Of a stretch of 44,981 bases of DNA, positions 8,879 to 17,374 are shown one piece after another. The stretch is from Streptomyces sp. CG 926 (GTDB lineage Bacteria > Actinomycetota > Actinomycetes > Streptomycetales > Streptomycetaceae). The notes under the pieces were generated by a model. The model saw only the letters and a list, made by a program, of their open reading frames with translations, was not told the origin of the DNA and did not search any database. The position numbers and the translations under genes were made by a program. The DNA lies in the NCBI RefSeq assembly GCF_003148825.1, contig NZ_QGGZ01000026.1:1-44981 (forward strand), read 5' to 3'. Each line of letters begins with the position of its first letter. The stretch's first letter is position 1.

Positions 8879-10807
8879 ATGGCTCTCATAGGTGGCCCGA
8901 ATCTCAATTCCGGAAACGCTTTTGGCGGGAAGGAAAAGACCCGCCAGAAGATAGACCCGGGTACGTTGCGGCGTATCCTCCCGTACCTGGTCCGCTACCG
9001 CGGCCAGCTCGCGGTACTGATTCTCGCGAGTGTGACGTGCGGCGCGATCACCGCCGCGAGTCCGCTCATGCTCAAGCTGATGATCGACGACGGGATCCTT
9101 CCCAAGCGGTTCGGAGTCGTCCTGATGCTGGCGTTCGGCATCGTGCTGCTCGCCCTGCTGGAGTCGTTCGTCCTGTACGTCGAGGCGCGCTGCTCGGGCA
9201 AGATCGGCGAGGGCCTGGTCTACGACCTGCGGACGGAAGTCTTCGAGCACGTGCAGCGTCAGCCGCTCGCGTTCTTCTCGCGGGTGCAGACGGGCGCGTT
9301 GGTCAGCCGGCTGAACACCGACATCGTGGGCACACGGCAGGCGATCACGTCGCTGCTGACGCAGGCGGTGTCGGGACTGCTGACGCTGGTCATCGTCATC
9401 AGCACGATGATCTACCTGTCGTGGGAGATCACACTGGTCGCGCTGGCGATGGTGCCGGCGTTCCTCTTCCCGGCCCGCATCATCGGGCGGAAACTGCAGA
9501 AGATCACGCGGGAGAGGATGACGCTCGACGGCGAGATGGGCTCGATGATGAACGAGCGCTTCAACGTATCGGGCGCGGAACTCGCGAAGCTGTACGGGCG
9601 GCCGGAGTCCGAGGCGGCGCTCTTCGAGGCGAAGGCCGGGCGGGTGCGCGACATCACCGCGCTCAACGTGGTCCACGGCCGGATGTTCTTCATCGTGGTC
9701 ACGGTGCTGACCTCGCTCACGACAGCGATCGTGTACGGGTTCGGCGGCAACCTCGTGATCAGCGGCGCGCTGCAGATCGGCACCCTGGTGGCGATGGTGA
9801 CGCTGCTGTTCCGGATGTACGGACCGATCAACCAGCTGTCGAACCTCCAGATCCAGGTCCTCACGGTGCTCGTCAGCTTCGACCGCATCTTCGAGGTCCT
9901 GGACCTGAAGCCGCTGGTCGACCAGAAGCCGGACGCGCACGTCCTGCCCGGCAGCGGGGTGTCGGCCGACGCCCGGCACATCGGCGCGGAGATCGTGTTC
10001 GATCACGTGTCGTTCCGCTACCCGAGCGCCGAGGAGGTCTCCCTCGCCTCCCTGGAGCCGATCGCGCTCCAGGACCAGGACCGGGGGGACAGTGCGTGGA
10101 TCCTCAAGGAGCTCAGCTTCACCGCCCCGGCGGGGAAGCTGACGGCCCTGGTCGGCCCGTCCGGTGCCGGTAAGACCACGATCACCCAGCTCGTCCCCCG
10201 GCTGTACGAGGCGACGACGGGAACGGTCCGGGTGGGGGGTCACGACGTCCGCGACGTCACGCTGCAGTCGCTGAGCGAGACGGTCGGCGTGGTGAGCCAG
10301 GAGACCCACATGTTCCACGACACGATCCGCGCGAACCTCCTCTACGCCCGCCCCGAAGCCACCGAGGAGGAACTGGTCGAGGCGTGCGAAGCCGCCCTGA
10401 TCTGGGACTCCGTCGCACGGCTGCCGGCCGGCCTGGACACGGTGGTCGGCGACCGCGGATACCGCCTCTCCGGCGGTGAACGGCAGCGGATCGCACTGGC
10501 CCGCCTGCTGCTGAAGTCGCCCCCGATCGTGGTCCTCGACGAGGCGACCGCGCATCTCGACTCCGAGTCGGAGGCGGCGATCCAAAGGGCCCTGAAGACG
10601 GCGCTGGCCGGCCGGACCTCCCTGGTGATCGCGCACCGGTTGTCCACGATCCGTGAGGCGGACCAGATCCTGGTCGTCGACGCCGGCCGGATCCGTGAAC
10701 GCGGCACGCACGAGGAGCTGTTGGCCAAGGGCGGGGCCTACGCGACGTTGTACCAGACGCAGTTCGCGGAGGGGGTGACCGATATGAACGGCAAGCGCTC
10801 CGCGTGA
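8879..10807 (+). CDS. ABC transporter, fused membrane and ATPase domains (putative peptide exporter)
   Basis: 642 residues: an N-terminal type-I exporter membrane domain with about six helices (residues ~30-330), then a nucleotide-binding domain. Walker A is GPSGAGKTT (from ~426), the signature is LSGGERQ (530-536), and Walker B is IVVLDEATAHLD, followed by an H-loop in LVIAHRLSTI. This is the half-transporter layout of the MsbA/LmrA class, which acts as a homodimer in the cytoplasmic membrane. ATG 8879 is chosen because aaggag lies 8 bases upstream; a GTG at 8870 overlaps that site. Lying between the NRPS and mbtH genes, it most likely exports the peptide product or gives self-resistance (inference). 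A 20-residue insertion (SLEPIALQDQDRGDS) before Walker A is slightly unusual. Confidence 0.95.
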   Translation: MALIGGPNLNSGNAFGGKEKTRQKIDPGTLRRILPYLVRYRGQLAVLILASVTCGAITAASPLMLKLMIDDGILPKRFGVVLMLAFGIVLLALLESFVLYVEARCSGKIGEGLVYDLRTEVFEHVQRQPLAFFSRVQTGALVSRLNTDIVGTRQAITSLLTQAVSGLLTLVIVISTMIYLSWEITLVALAMVPAFLFPARIIGRKLQKITRERMTLDGEMGSMMNERFNVSGAELAKLYGRPESEAALFEAKAGRVRDITALNVVHGRMFFIVVTVLTSLTTAIVYGFGGNLVISGALQIGTLVAMVTLLFRMYGPINQLSNLQIQVLTVLVSFDRIFEVLDLKPLVDQKPDAHVLPGSGVSADARHIGAEIVFDHVSFRYPSAEEVSLASLEPIALQDQDRGDSAWILKELSFTAPAGKLTALVGPSGAGKTTITQLVPRLYEATTGTVRVGGHDVRDVTLQSLSETVGVVSQETHMFHDTIRANLLYARPEATEEELVEACEAALIWDSVARLPAGLDTVVGDRGYRLSGGERQRIALARLLLKSPPIVVLDEATAHLDSESEAAIQRALKTALAGRTSLVIAHRLSTIREADQILVVDAGRIRERGTHEELLAKGGAYATLYQTQFAEGVTDMNGKRSA

Positions 10808-10873
10808 CGGGAGGGCTCGGATGACCAGAGCTCTCCTGTCTACCCGCAATCCGCCATTCGCTCAAGGAGCACA

Positions 10874-10916
10874 GGGGCGCGTCCAACCGCCGCACGGAAG
10901 CGGTTGGACGCCCCCC
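10874..10916 (+). terminator. Terminator behind the ABC exporter
   Basis: Perfect 12-bp stem gcgtccaaccgc (10879-10890) / gcggttggacgc (10900-10911) with a 9-base loop. After one mismatch it extends by four more G-C pairs. There is no strong T tract, as is usual in high-GC actinobacteria. It separates the exporter from mbtH. Confidence 0.7.
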
Positions 10917-11130
10917 GGCGCGCGGCGGAACACCCTTTCCGGTGTATCACCGCGCACAACTCGACCGCTGTTGTTGCCGCGCCTTCCGCCAGGCCATAGT
11001 GGATCGCCGCGGACCGCACTGATCTGCGACAGGGGAATACTCGATCACGCATGCTCGGAAATTCTCTTATTGATTCCCCGGATCGGTGGCCGGCGTGATC
11101 AGAATTGCTCGCCCGAGAGAGGAAAATGTG

Positions 11131-11343
11131 GTGACGAACCCGTTCGAAGACCCCGATGCCCAGTATCAGGTGCTGGTGAACGAGGAGGGGCAGCACTCCC
11201 TTTGGCCCGTCTTCGTCGACGTACCGGACGGCTGGACCTCGGTCTACGGCGTGGCCGGCCGCGAGGACTGCCTCGCCTACATAGAGAAGTCCTGGACCGA
11301 CATGCGTCCCAAGAGCCTGATCGAGGCCATGGCGGGCAAGTAA
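11131..11343 (+). CDS. mbtH: MbtH-like NRPS chaperone
   Basis: 70 residues, the usual length of the family. It opens with NPFEDPDAQYQVLVNEEGQHSLWP and contains the hallmark tryptophans and motif (SLWP, VPDGW, SWTDMRP). MbtH proteins bind adenylation domains and are needed for their folding and activity. The GTG start at 11131 follows gagaggaaa; an upstream in-frame start at 11086 would add residues foreign to the family. It should serve the synthetase encoded upstream. Confidence 0.97.
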   Translation: MTNPFEDPDAQYQVLVNEEGQHSLWPVFVDVPDGWTSVYGVAGREDCLAYIEKSWTDMRPKSLIEAMAGK

Positions 11344-11363
11344 CCCCGCACCACGCTCCACCC

Positions 11364-11402
11364 CCTCGGCCCGGAACGCGACCATCGCGCTCCGGGCCGA
11401 GG
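11364..11402. terminator. Bidirectional terminator between mbtH and the convergent PLP enzyme gene
   Basis: A 12-bp perfect arm cctcggcccgga (11364-11375) pairs with tccgggccgagg (11391-11402). An inner stem cgcga/tcgcg closes a 3-base loop after one mismatch. It sits between two convergent stop codons, so it probably serves both strands. Confidence 0.75.
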
Positions 11403-11438
11403 CACGCCCGCACCCACCGCACGGGCAGGCCCGCCGTG

Positions 11439-12500
11439 TCAGGCGGAAAGAGCTCCGGCGTCCGTGCCCCCGGCAGGGCGCCGCCCGGCGGGAGCCGCGT
11501 GCGCGAGAAGCCGCGCGACGAGGGCGGGCTCCACGTTCCCGCCGGTGAGGAGCACCCCGATGTCGGTCCCGGCGCCGGCTTCGCGGGCGTGGACGAGAGC
11601 GGCCGCCAGAGCGGTCGCGGCGGCGGGTTCGACGAGGAGCCGGGCCAGCCACAGCGCGGTCTGCAAGGCGTCGGTGATGGCGCTCTCACCGACGGTCAGG
11701 ACGCGGGTGACGTCCGGCCGCGCCAAGGCGTAGGGAAGGTCGCCGATGCGGTCGGGGCGCAGTCCGTCGGCGACCGTGTGCCGGGCGGGCACGGTCACGG
11801 GGCCGCCGGCGCGCTGCGCCGCGGTGAACGCCGGGACGTTCTCGGGTTCCGCACCCATGACCCGCGTGCCGCATCCGGCGGCGGCGAGGCAGGCCCCCGC
11901 GAGTGCGCTGCCCCCTCCCACGGGGACCACGACGCTGTCCAGCCGCACCCCTTGCGCGGCGGTCTGCGACAGCAGCTCGGCGGTCGCGGTTCCCTGACCT
12001 GCGACCACCCGCGGGTCGTTGTAGGGGTCGACGACGTCGTACCCGTGCCGCTCCCGCAGCTCCGCGACGACAGCGATCCGTTCGGCCAGTGCCGTCCCGG
12101 CGAAGGTGACGTGGCCACCGGCTTCCCGGATACGGCGGACCTTGGTGCCAGGAGCGTCGTCGGGCAGGACGATGAGGGCGGGCAACGCATGGGCCCGCGC
12201 GGCCAGGGCGACGGCGATGGCGTGGTTGCCGGTGCTCTGCGCGACGACACCCCGACTGCCCGCCGCGGCCAGGTGCTCGACGGCCAACAGCGCGCCGCGC
12301 ACCTTGAACGAGCCGCCGTGCTGAAGATTCTCGGCTTTGAGCCACAGCCGCGCACCGCACGCGGCGTCGAGCTGCTCGGAACGGACGACCGGAGTGCGCA
12401 GGACCTTTCCGGCCAGCCGGACCAGGGCGTCGTCCACGTCGGCCCGCCCGAGCTCCGCCACGGCGGTGCCGGCCGAAGTGCCTTTCCCGTACTCAGGCAT
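11439..12500 (-). CDS. PLP-dependent threonine dehydratase / serine racemase-like enzyme
   Basis: 353 residues of the fold-type II PLP family. The lysine that binds PLP lies in GGSFKVRGA (K66), the substrate loop reads STGNHA, and the glycine-rich phosphate loop is VPVGGGSALAG. This is the layout of threonine ammonia-lyase, serine racemase and related ammonia-lyases, without an ACT regulatory domain. ATG 12500 has ggaggg 6 bases upstream; a longer frame from GTG 12557 lacks support. It sits between mbtH and a regulator. It may supply or modify an amino-acid building block (dehydroamino acid, D-serine, 2-oxobutyrate), but the substrate cannot be read from sequence. Confidence 0.88.
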   Translation of the reverse strand: MPEYGKGTSAGTAVAELGRADVDDALVRLAGKVLRTPVVRSEQLDAACGARLWLKAENLQHGGSFKVRGALLAVEHLAAAGSRGVVAQSTGNHAIAVALAARAHALPALIVLPDDAPGTKVRRIREAGGHVTFAGTALAERIAVVAELRERHGYDVVDPYNDPRVVAGQGTATAELLSQTAAQGVRLDSVVVPVGGGSALAGACLAAAGCGTRVMGAEPENVPAFTAAQRAGGPVTVPARHTVADGLRPDRIGDLPYALARPDVTRVLTVGESAITDALQTALWLARLLVEPAAATALAAALVHAREAGAGTDIGVLLTGGNVEPALVARLLAHAAPAGRRPAGGTDAGALSA

Positions 12501-12720
12501 GGGTGTCCCTCCAAGGAAAGTCAGGGGAATGCGACGCATCCGCGCAGGGCGGCACACACCTGGCCGGCGGCCGGTACCGCGGCGAAAAGGGGAGGGGGCT
12601 GCTCGTGTGCGGGGTGCGTCGCGACGTCAGGGCGTCAACGTACTGCGGGCACCGGGAAACACGCACGTGTCCGCGTCCACGCGCGATGACGCGCCACCGC
12701 CGCTCGTCACGCCGCGCCGG

Positions 12721-13722
12721 TCACTGGGACTGCGGGGGGAGATATCCGTCCTGGACGGCATGGACACCGGCCTGGAAGCGGCTGCGGGCGTTGAGGTGCG
12801 TGAGGAGGCCGGTGGCCAGGCGGCGGGCGGTGCGGGGCGAGACACCGAGCTTCTTGGCGATGGATTCGTCGGTGGCGCCCTTGGCCAGCAGCTGCAGCGC
12901 GGTGATCTGCTGGGGCGTGAGTTCGCCGGGCTGCTGTCTGGTGGGTTCGCCGAACGGCTGGGCGTTGCGCCATTCGTTCTCGAAGAGCGCGCACAGGGAG
13001 GAGACCAGCCCCGGCAGGGTGATGGCGATGGCCCCGATGCCGGTGTCGTCGCTGTCGTTGGCGATGATCGCGACGCGACGGTCACAGATGATCATCCGGT
13101 TCGGCAGCGACGGCGCGGTACGCACGTACGCGCCGTGCTTTGTCAGCCATTCTGCGTGTTCAACGCTGCCCTGGTCGCGCCGAATGCTGTCCAGGTATAC
13201 CGTGCGCATGTTGATTCCGCGTTCCAGCAGCCGCTTGTTGAGCGGTCGCGATGCCCGCATGTTGGCTTCTGTCTGGGCGCCGCCGGGGGCGAAAGTGAGA
13301 AATTCCTCTTCGACCTGATTATTCAGGGCGGCGAGATAGTCTCGAATGGAATCGACACCCCGGAGGTACTGCACCGATTCATCCGGATGGGAGGACTGCC
13401 CGTGCGTGAACTCGGCGATGAGACGAGCGGCGGCGGAGCGGGAAGCTTCGACCCGTTGCTGCAGGGCGGCCAGTTCGGCCTGCTGACGGGCGAGGAGGAT
13501 TTCCATGCCGAGCTGCGGGCTCACGGCGTAGACCTGGCACGGGCTGCTCGAGGAGGCCCTCACCAGGGCGAGCTCGCTGAGCTTGTCCAGAGCGTGCTGG
13601 ATCTCCCCCTCCGGCAAGTTGAGTCGTTCGCCGAGTTCGGCCAGAGAGGCGTCCGGGTGCGTGAGCATGCCCCGGTAGACCACCTCGGCGGCGGCTTCGA
13701 GCCCGAGATCCGTCAACAGCAC
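12721..13722 (-). CDS. LuxR-type transcriptional regulator with TrmB-like N-terminus
   Basis: 333 residues starting at GTG 13722 behind ggagagggg. The N-terminal ~70 residues form a winged-helix-like region (DASLAELGERLNLPEGEIQHALDKL), followed by a coiled linker (ARQQAELAALQQRVEA). A middle domain resembles a phospholipase-D-like or TrmB effector region. The C-terminal LuxR helix-turn-helix is LTPQQITALQLLAKGATDESIAKKLGVS, followed by the recognition helix PRTARRLATGLLTHLNA. There is no receiver domain. Such regulators are frequent in actinobacterial secondary-metabolite clusters. It is divergent from the next gene and probably controls part of this cluster. Confidence 0.9.
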   Translation of the reverse strand: MLLTDLGLEAAAEVVYRGMLTHPDASLAELGERLNLPEGEIQHALDKLSELALVRASSSSPCQVYAVSPQLGMEILLARQQAELAALQQRVEASRSAAARLIAEFTHGQSSHPDESVQYLRGVDSIRDYLAALNNQVEEEFLTFAPGGAQTEANMRASRPLNKRLLERGINMRTVYLDSIRRDQGSVEHAEWLTKHGAYVRTAPSLPNRMIICDRRVAIIANDSDDTGIGAIAITLPGLVSSLCALFENEWRNAQPFGEPTRQQPGELTPQQITALQLLAKGATDESIAKKLGVSPRTARRLATGLLTHLNARSRFQAGVHAVQDGYLPPQSQ

Positions 13723-13962
13723 GCGAGCGTCCCCTCTCCGTCGCGGTCCCGAGCGGTGCGAGCCCCGACCGCCGACTTCCCGGTCGAGGACAGGCGTTCG
13801 AGACGGTTTCTCGCAAGACTATCCCGGCGGGGGAGCGTCCGGCGGACGGAATTTCCGCGCCCGGAGCGCCGGCCGACTTCCGCCGGAACAGGGACCGCCG
13901 ACCATCTGGACCCCGCCTTACGTGGACGGCTTGTCGCCCACGCCGTCTGCTGAGGCTGAGCT

Positions 13963-14283
13963 GTGTTTCTTGTGCATGTCCGGCTTCGGACCCACCCTTC
14001 GGGTGACCTCCTTCCTGAAAGCGTCGCCGCCCTCATGGCTGCCGCCGATCCCACCGCGACCGCGGGCTACGGGGGCGTCGGCCGTGTCGAACACGTCAGC
14101 CTCCACCCCAGGGCCGAGTCCGGCCCGGTGATCGGCGTCTACGTCCACGCACGGGACCCGGCAGCGGCGGAATGGGTCGCCGTGGACGCCTGGCACCGCG
14201 CCGTTGCACGCGAACCCGCCTTGAACGCATGGGAGCTGACGTCGGCAGAACTGCCTCTGATGCGCCCTGACCACGAGGTGTGA
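13963..14283 (+). CDS. Small hypothetical protein
   Basis: 106 residues from GTG 13963. It opens with a beta-strand-like run (MFLVHVRLRTH). The alternating strand/helix pattern (SVAALMAAADPTA, GPVIGVYVHARDPAAAEWVAVDAWHRAVA) suggests a small alpha/beta fold. No signal peptide or catalytic motif is seen. It is divergent from the LuxR-type regulator across ~240 bases, so that interval likely holds promoters for both. I do not recognise the family. The start is uncertain because no clear ribosome-binding site precedes it. Confidence 0.6.
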   Translation: MFLVHVRLRTHPSGDLLPESVAALMAAADPTATAGYGGVGRVEHVSLHPRAESGPVIGVYVHARDPAAAEWVAVDAWHRAVAREPALNAWELTSAELPLMRPDHEV

Positions 14284-14302
14284 CCCGGCCGCTCACCGCC
14301 CG

Positions 14303-14329
14303 GGAGGAAAGGGAACAAGGGCTTCCTCC
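14303..14329 (+). terminator. Weak hairpin after 13963-14283
   Basis: Arms ggaggaa (14303-14309) and ttcctcc (14323-14329) form a short stem 20 bases behind the preceding stop codon. This could be a terminator or part of the leader of the following secreted peptide gene. Confidence 0.35.
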
Positions 14330-14453
14330 TGCACGGACTTTGGACTGAATGCGCCAAGGCCGGTTTGCCCACCCCTATTGCTCTTCTGCTCCTGCGGGGC
14401 GCGGACAAGACTCGTTCCTGTCGCCGCCAGTCCTGAGCAGAACAGGAAAACCG

Positions 14454-14765
14454 ATGATCCGTCAGCTCCTCCTCACCGCCGCCGCCGCCGGAACCCTCGC
14501 CCTGGGCGTCCAGAGCGCCTGGGCCTCCGACACCACGCCGACCAGCCTGGTGGCGCAGGTGATCCCGGCCGCCGCCGCCGAGGACGACTCCGGCTGGCAG
14601 GGCCCGACCCCCGCGCCCACCGCCCACCTCGGCACGACGGGCACCGACGACTCCGGCTGGCAGACGCCCCCCCCCCCCCCCGCCGGCGCCGACGACTCCG
14701 GCTGGCAGAACCCCACCCCCAACCCGAGCGTCACGACCAACGGCGACGACTCGGGCTGGCAGTAG
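14454..14765 (+). CDS. Secreted peptide with four DDSGWQ repeats
   Basis: 103 residues from ATG 14454, with agga 6 bases upstream. An N-terminal signal peptide (basic MIRQ, hydrophobic LLLTAAAAGTLALGV, candidate cleavage after SAWA) is followed by ~75 residues. In them the hexapeptide DDSGWQ occurs four times, separated by Pro/Thr/Gly-rich linkers, and the last copy is the exact C-terminus. No cysteines and no enzymatic motif are seen. The perfect conservation of the hexapeptide within variable linkers argues for a functional unit (binding, cross-linking or processing). I do not recognise a named family. The gene includes a 15-C tract that could slip. It is followed by ~400 bases of C-rich low-complexity DNA. 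Confidence 0.7.
   Translation: MIRQLLLTAAAAGTLALGVQSAWASDTTPTSLVAQVIPAAAAEDDSGWQGPTPAPTAHLGTTGTDDSGWQTPPPPPAGADDSGWQNPTPNPSVTTNGDDSGWQ
14667..14681 (+). repeat. 15-base poly-C tract inside the DDSGWQ gene
   Basis: Fifteen consecutive C bases encode exactly five prolines between the second and third DDSGWQ repeats. Gain or loss of one base would remove the last two repeats. It may be a slippage site, or a place where the sequence itself is unreliable. Confidence 0.9.
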
Positions 14766-15165
<400 letters not shown>

Positions 15166-16221
15166 GTGACTGCCGAACCGATCGAAAGGCCGCCGACGCA
15201 CAGCGGTTCCGACTACTTGCTCGCACTGCGTGACAAAGGCCTGAACGAAGCCCCCGTCGAACTCGTCCGCATCCAGGAGCTGTACGTCTCCTCGTCGCCG
15301 CGGGCCGACGGCGTCGACCAGGAGTACGCCCGCACACTCGCCGACACGGAGTCCGAGCTCCCCCCGATCCTCGTGCACCGCCCCACGATGCGCGTCGTCG
15401 ACGGCCTGCACCGCCTCGCGGCAGCCCGCTCCCGCGGACAGGACCTCATCCACGTCCGCTACTTCGACGGCGACTCCACCGACGCGGACCTCCTCGCGAT
15501 CGCCCTCAACGTCTCCCACGGACGCCCCCTGTGCCTCGAGGACCGCGTCGGAGCCGCGGAGAGGATCTTCGCCTCCCACCCCGAGTGGTCCGACCGCGCG
15601 GTGGCGGCCGTCGCGGGCCTGTCCGCCCGGAAGATCGCCGAAATCCGCCGCAACTCCTCCGGGACCTTCCTCAACGGCGCCCGCCGGATCGGACTCGACG
15701 GACGCGCCCGCCCGGTCGACTCCACCTACGGCAGGGAACTCGCCAGCCGCCTCATCAAGGAGAACCCCACCGCCTCCTTGCGCACGATCGCCCGACAAGC
15801 AGGCATCTCACCCGCGACCGTCGCCGACGTACGCGGCAGGGTCATGCGCGGCGAGGACCCGGTCCCGGCCCGCCAACGCGGCCACCTCAAGGCCGCCCCG
15901 ACGGCCCACCCGGCCGCACACCGCCCTCCCACGACCCCACCCCCCGCCAAGACCCGCTCGGCAGCCGAACTGGGCACCCTGTTCGACACCCTGCGCCGCG
16001 ACCCGTCCCTGCGGTTCAACGAGGTGGGCCGGCACACGCTCCGGATGCTCGAGGCAGCCGCCCTGGTGGCCCGCGACCGGCAGCGCATCGTCGAGAGCGT
16101 CCCGGCCCACTGCAAGGTCCAGATGTCGGAGCTGGTCCAAGGCTACGCAGAGATCTGGGAACTCTTCGCGCACGACCTGAAGACCCGTTCCGAGACCCAG
16201 ACCGGCACCGAGAGCGCCTGA
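15166..16221 (+). CDS. ParB-like, StrR-family pathway regulator
   Basis: 351 residues, matching the ~350-residue StrR/NovG type of antibiotic-pathway activator. The N-terminal ParB-like domain contains VVDGLHRLAAA (77-87). Two helix-turn-helix candidates follow, at ~143-162 (AVAAVAGLSARKIAEIRRNS) and ~202-226 (SLRTIARQAGISPATVADV). A Pro-rich hinge at ~250-268 and a helical C-terminal domain complete the protein. It starts at GTG 15166 with aggag 8 bases upstream. As a lone ParB-like protein without ParA it is unlikely to segregate DNA. It heads a run of same-strand genes with prephenate dehydrogenase, a combination known from glycopeptide-type clusters. Confidence 0.85.
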   Translation: MTAEPIERPPTHSGSDYLLALRDKGLNEAPVELVRIQELYVSSSPRADGVDQEYARTLADTESELPPILVHRPTMRVVDGLHRLAAARSRGQDLIHVRYFDGDSTDADLLAIALNVSHGRPLCLEDRVGAAERIFASHPEWSDRAVAAVAGLSARKIAEIRRNSSGTFLNGARRIGLDGRARPVDSTYGRELASRLIKENPTASLRTIARQAGISPATVADVRGRVMRGEDPVPARQRGHLKAAPTAHPAAHRPPTTPPPAKTRSAAELGTLFDTLRRDPSLRFNEVGRHTLRMLEAAALVARDRQRIVESVPAHCKVQMSELVQGYAEIWELFAHDLKTRSETQTGTESA

Positions 16222-16271
16222 CCACGGCCCGCTCCGGCGTTCCACCGAGCAGATGAGGATGAGGCACCAGG

Positions 16272-17360
16272 ATGCTGCGCACCGTCGCTGTGATCGGCGC
16301 GGGACTGATCGGCACGTCGATCGCCCGGTCCCTGTCGGCCGGAGGCGCCACGGTCTATCTCACCGACCGGGAACCGATGGCGGCCCTGACCGCCGCGGCC
16401 CTCGGCGCCGGGCTCGCCACCCCGCCCCCCGGCCCGGTCGACCTCGCCGTCCTGGCCGTGCCGCCCGCCGACATCGCCCCCACCCTGAAGGACGCCCAAC
16501 TACGAGGCCTGGCCAGGGCGTACACCGATGTCGGCAGCGTGAAGGCACAAGCTTTCCGAGCGATCGAACGCCTGGGCTGCGACACCCGGACCTACCTCGG
16601 CGGCCACCCCATGGCGGGCGGCGAACGCTCCGGCCCGCTCGCGGCACGCCCGGACCTCTTCGAAGGCAGGGTGTGGGCCCTGGTGCCCACCACCGACACC
16701 TCCCAGAACACCTGGGACACCGTACGCGCCCTGGTGGACCTGTGCGGCGGAGTACCGCTCGTCATGGACCCGGACGGGCACGACCGGGCCGTCGCCCTCG
16801 TCTCCCACGCCCCACACCTGGTCGCCAGCCTGATGGCGGCCCGCCTGGAGCACGCCGCCGACCGCGAAGTGAGCATGGCAGGCCAGGGACTGCGTGACGT
16901 GACACGCATCGCCGCCGGCGACCCCGCGCTGTGGCTCGACATCCTGTCCGCCAACGCAGGCACGGTCGCCGACATCCTGGACGACCTGGCCGACGACCTC
17001 GACCGCACGATCCTCGCGCTCCGAGGCCTCACCGACAGCGACAAGCCCGCCGACGCGGAAGCCGCCGAGGCCCTCACCGCCCTCCTCACCCGCGGCTGCG
17101 CCGGCCACAGCCGCATCCCGCACAAACGCGACGCCCCCCAGGGAAGCTACGTCACCGTCTCCGTCCTCGTCGGAGACCAGCCGGGCGAGCTGGCCCGCGT
17201 CTTCACCGACGTCGGAGCAGCGGGCGTCAACATCGAGGACGTCTTCATCGACCATGCCCCCGGCCAGGTCACGGGCCTGGTCGAACTGCTGGTGACCGCC
17301 GACGCCGCGCCACGCCTCACCCGGGCACTGCGCATGCCGAGCACGATCCTGACCCGCTGA
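16272..17360 (+). CDS. Prephenate dehydrogenase with C-terminal ACT domain
   Basis: 362 residues. An N-terminal NAD(P)-binding fold has VIGAGLIGTSIARSL (8-22), followed by the conserved DVGSVK and GGHPMAGGERSG motifs. A helical dimerisation domain comes next, and a C-terminal ACT domain (~290-362, VTVSVLVGDQPGELARVFTDVGAAGVNIED) probably binds an aromatic amino acid as feedback effector. It oxidatively decarboxylates prephenate to 4-hydroxyphenylpyruvate, the precursor of tyrosine and hydroxyphenylglycine. It sits 50 bases downstream of the StrR-like regulator gene. A cluster-borne copy suggests the peptide contains a tyrosine-derived residue (inference); a housekeeping tyrA is the alternative. 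Confidence 0.93.
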   Translation: MLRTVAVIGAGLIGTSIARSLSAGGATVYLTDREPMAALTAAALGAGLATPPPGPVDLAVLAVPPADIAPTLKDAQLRGLARAYTDVGSVKAQAFRAIERLGCDTRTYLGGHPMAGGERSGPLAARPDLFEGRVWALVPTTDTSQNTWDTVRALVDLCGGVPLVMDPDGHDRAVALVSHAPHLVASLMAARLEHAADREVSMAGQGLRDVTRIAAGDPALWLDILSANAGTVADILDDLADDLDRTILALRGLTDSDKPADAEAAEALTALLTRGCAGHSRIPHKRDAPQGSYVTVSVLVGDQPGELARVFTDVGAAGVNIEDVFIDHAPGQVTGLVELLVTADAAPRLTRALRMPSTILTR

Positions 17361-17374
17361 CACCGGAGAACCCC

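Noticed and set aside
8062..10173. Long plus-strand open frame of 703 codons overlapping the exporter
   Set aside because: Arg/Gly-rich composition without motifs; it is the shadow of the ABC transporter in another frame.
10821..12689. 622-codon plus-strand frame over mbtH and the PLP enzyme
   Set aside because: It covers two real genes and a terminator and has no family features.
15166..16221. ParB chromosome or plasmid partition protein
   Set aside because: No ParA gene or parS-like array is nearby; size and context fit the StrR-type pathway activators better.
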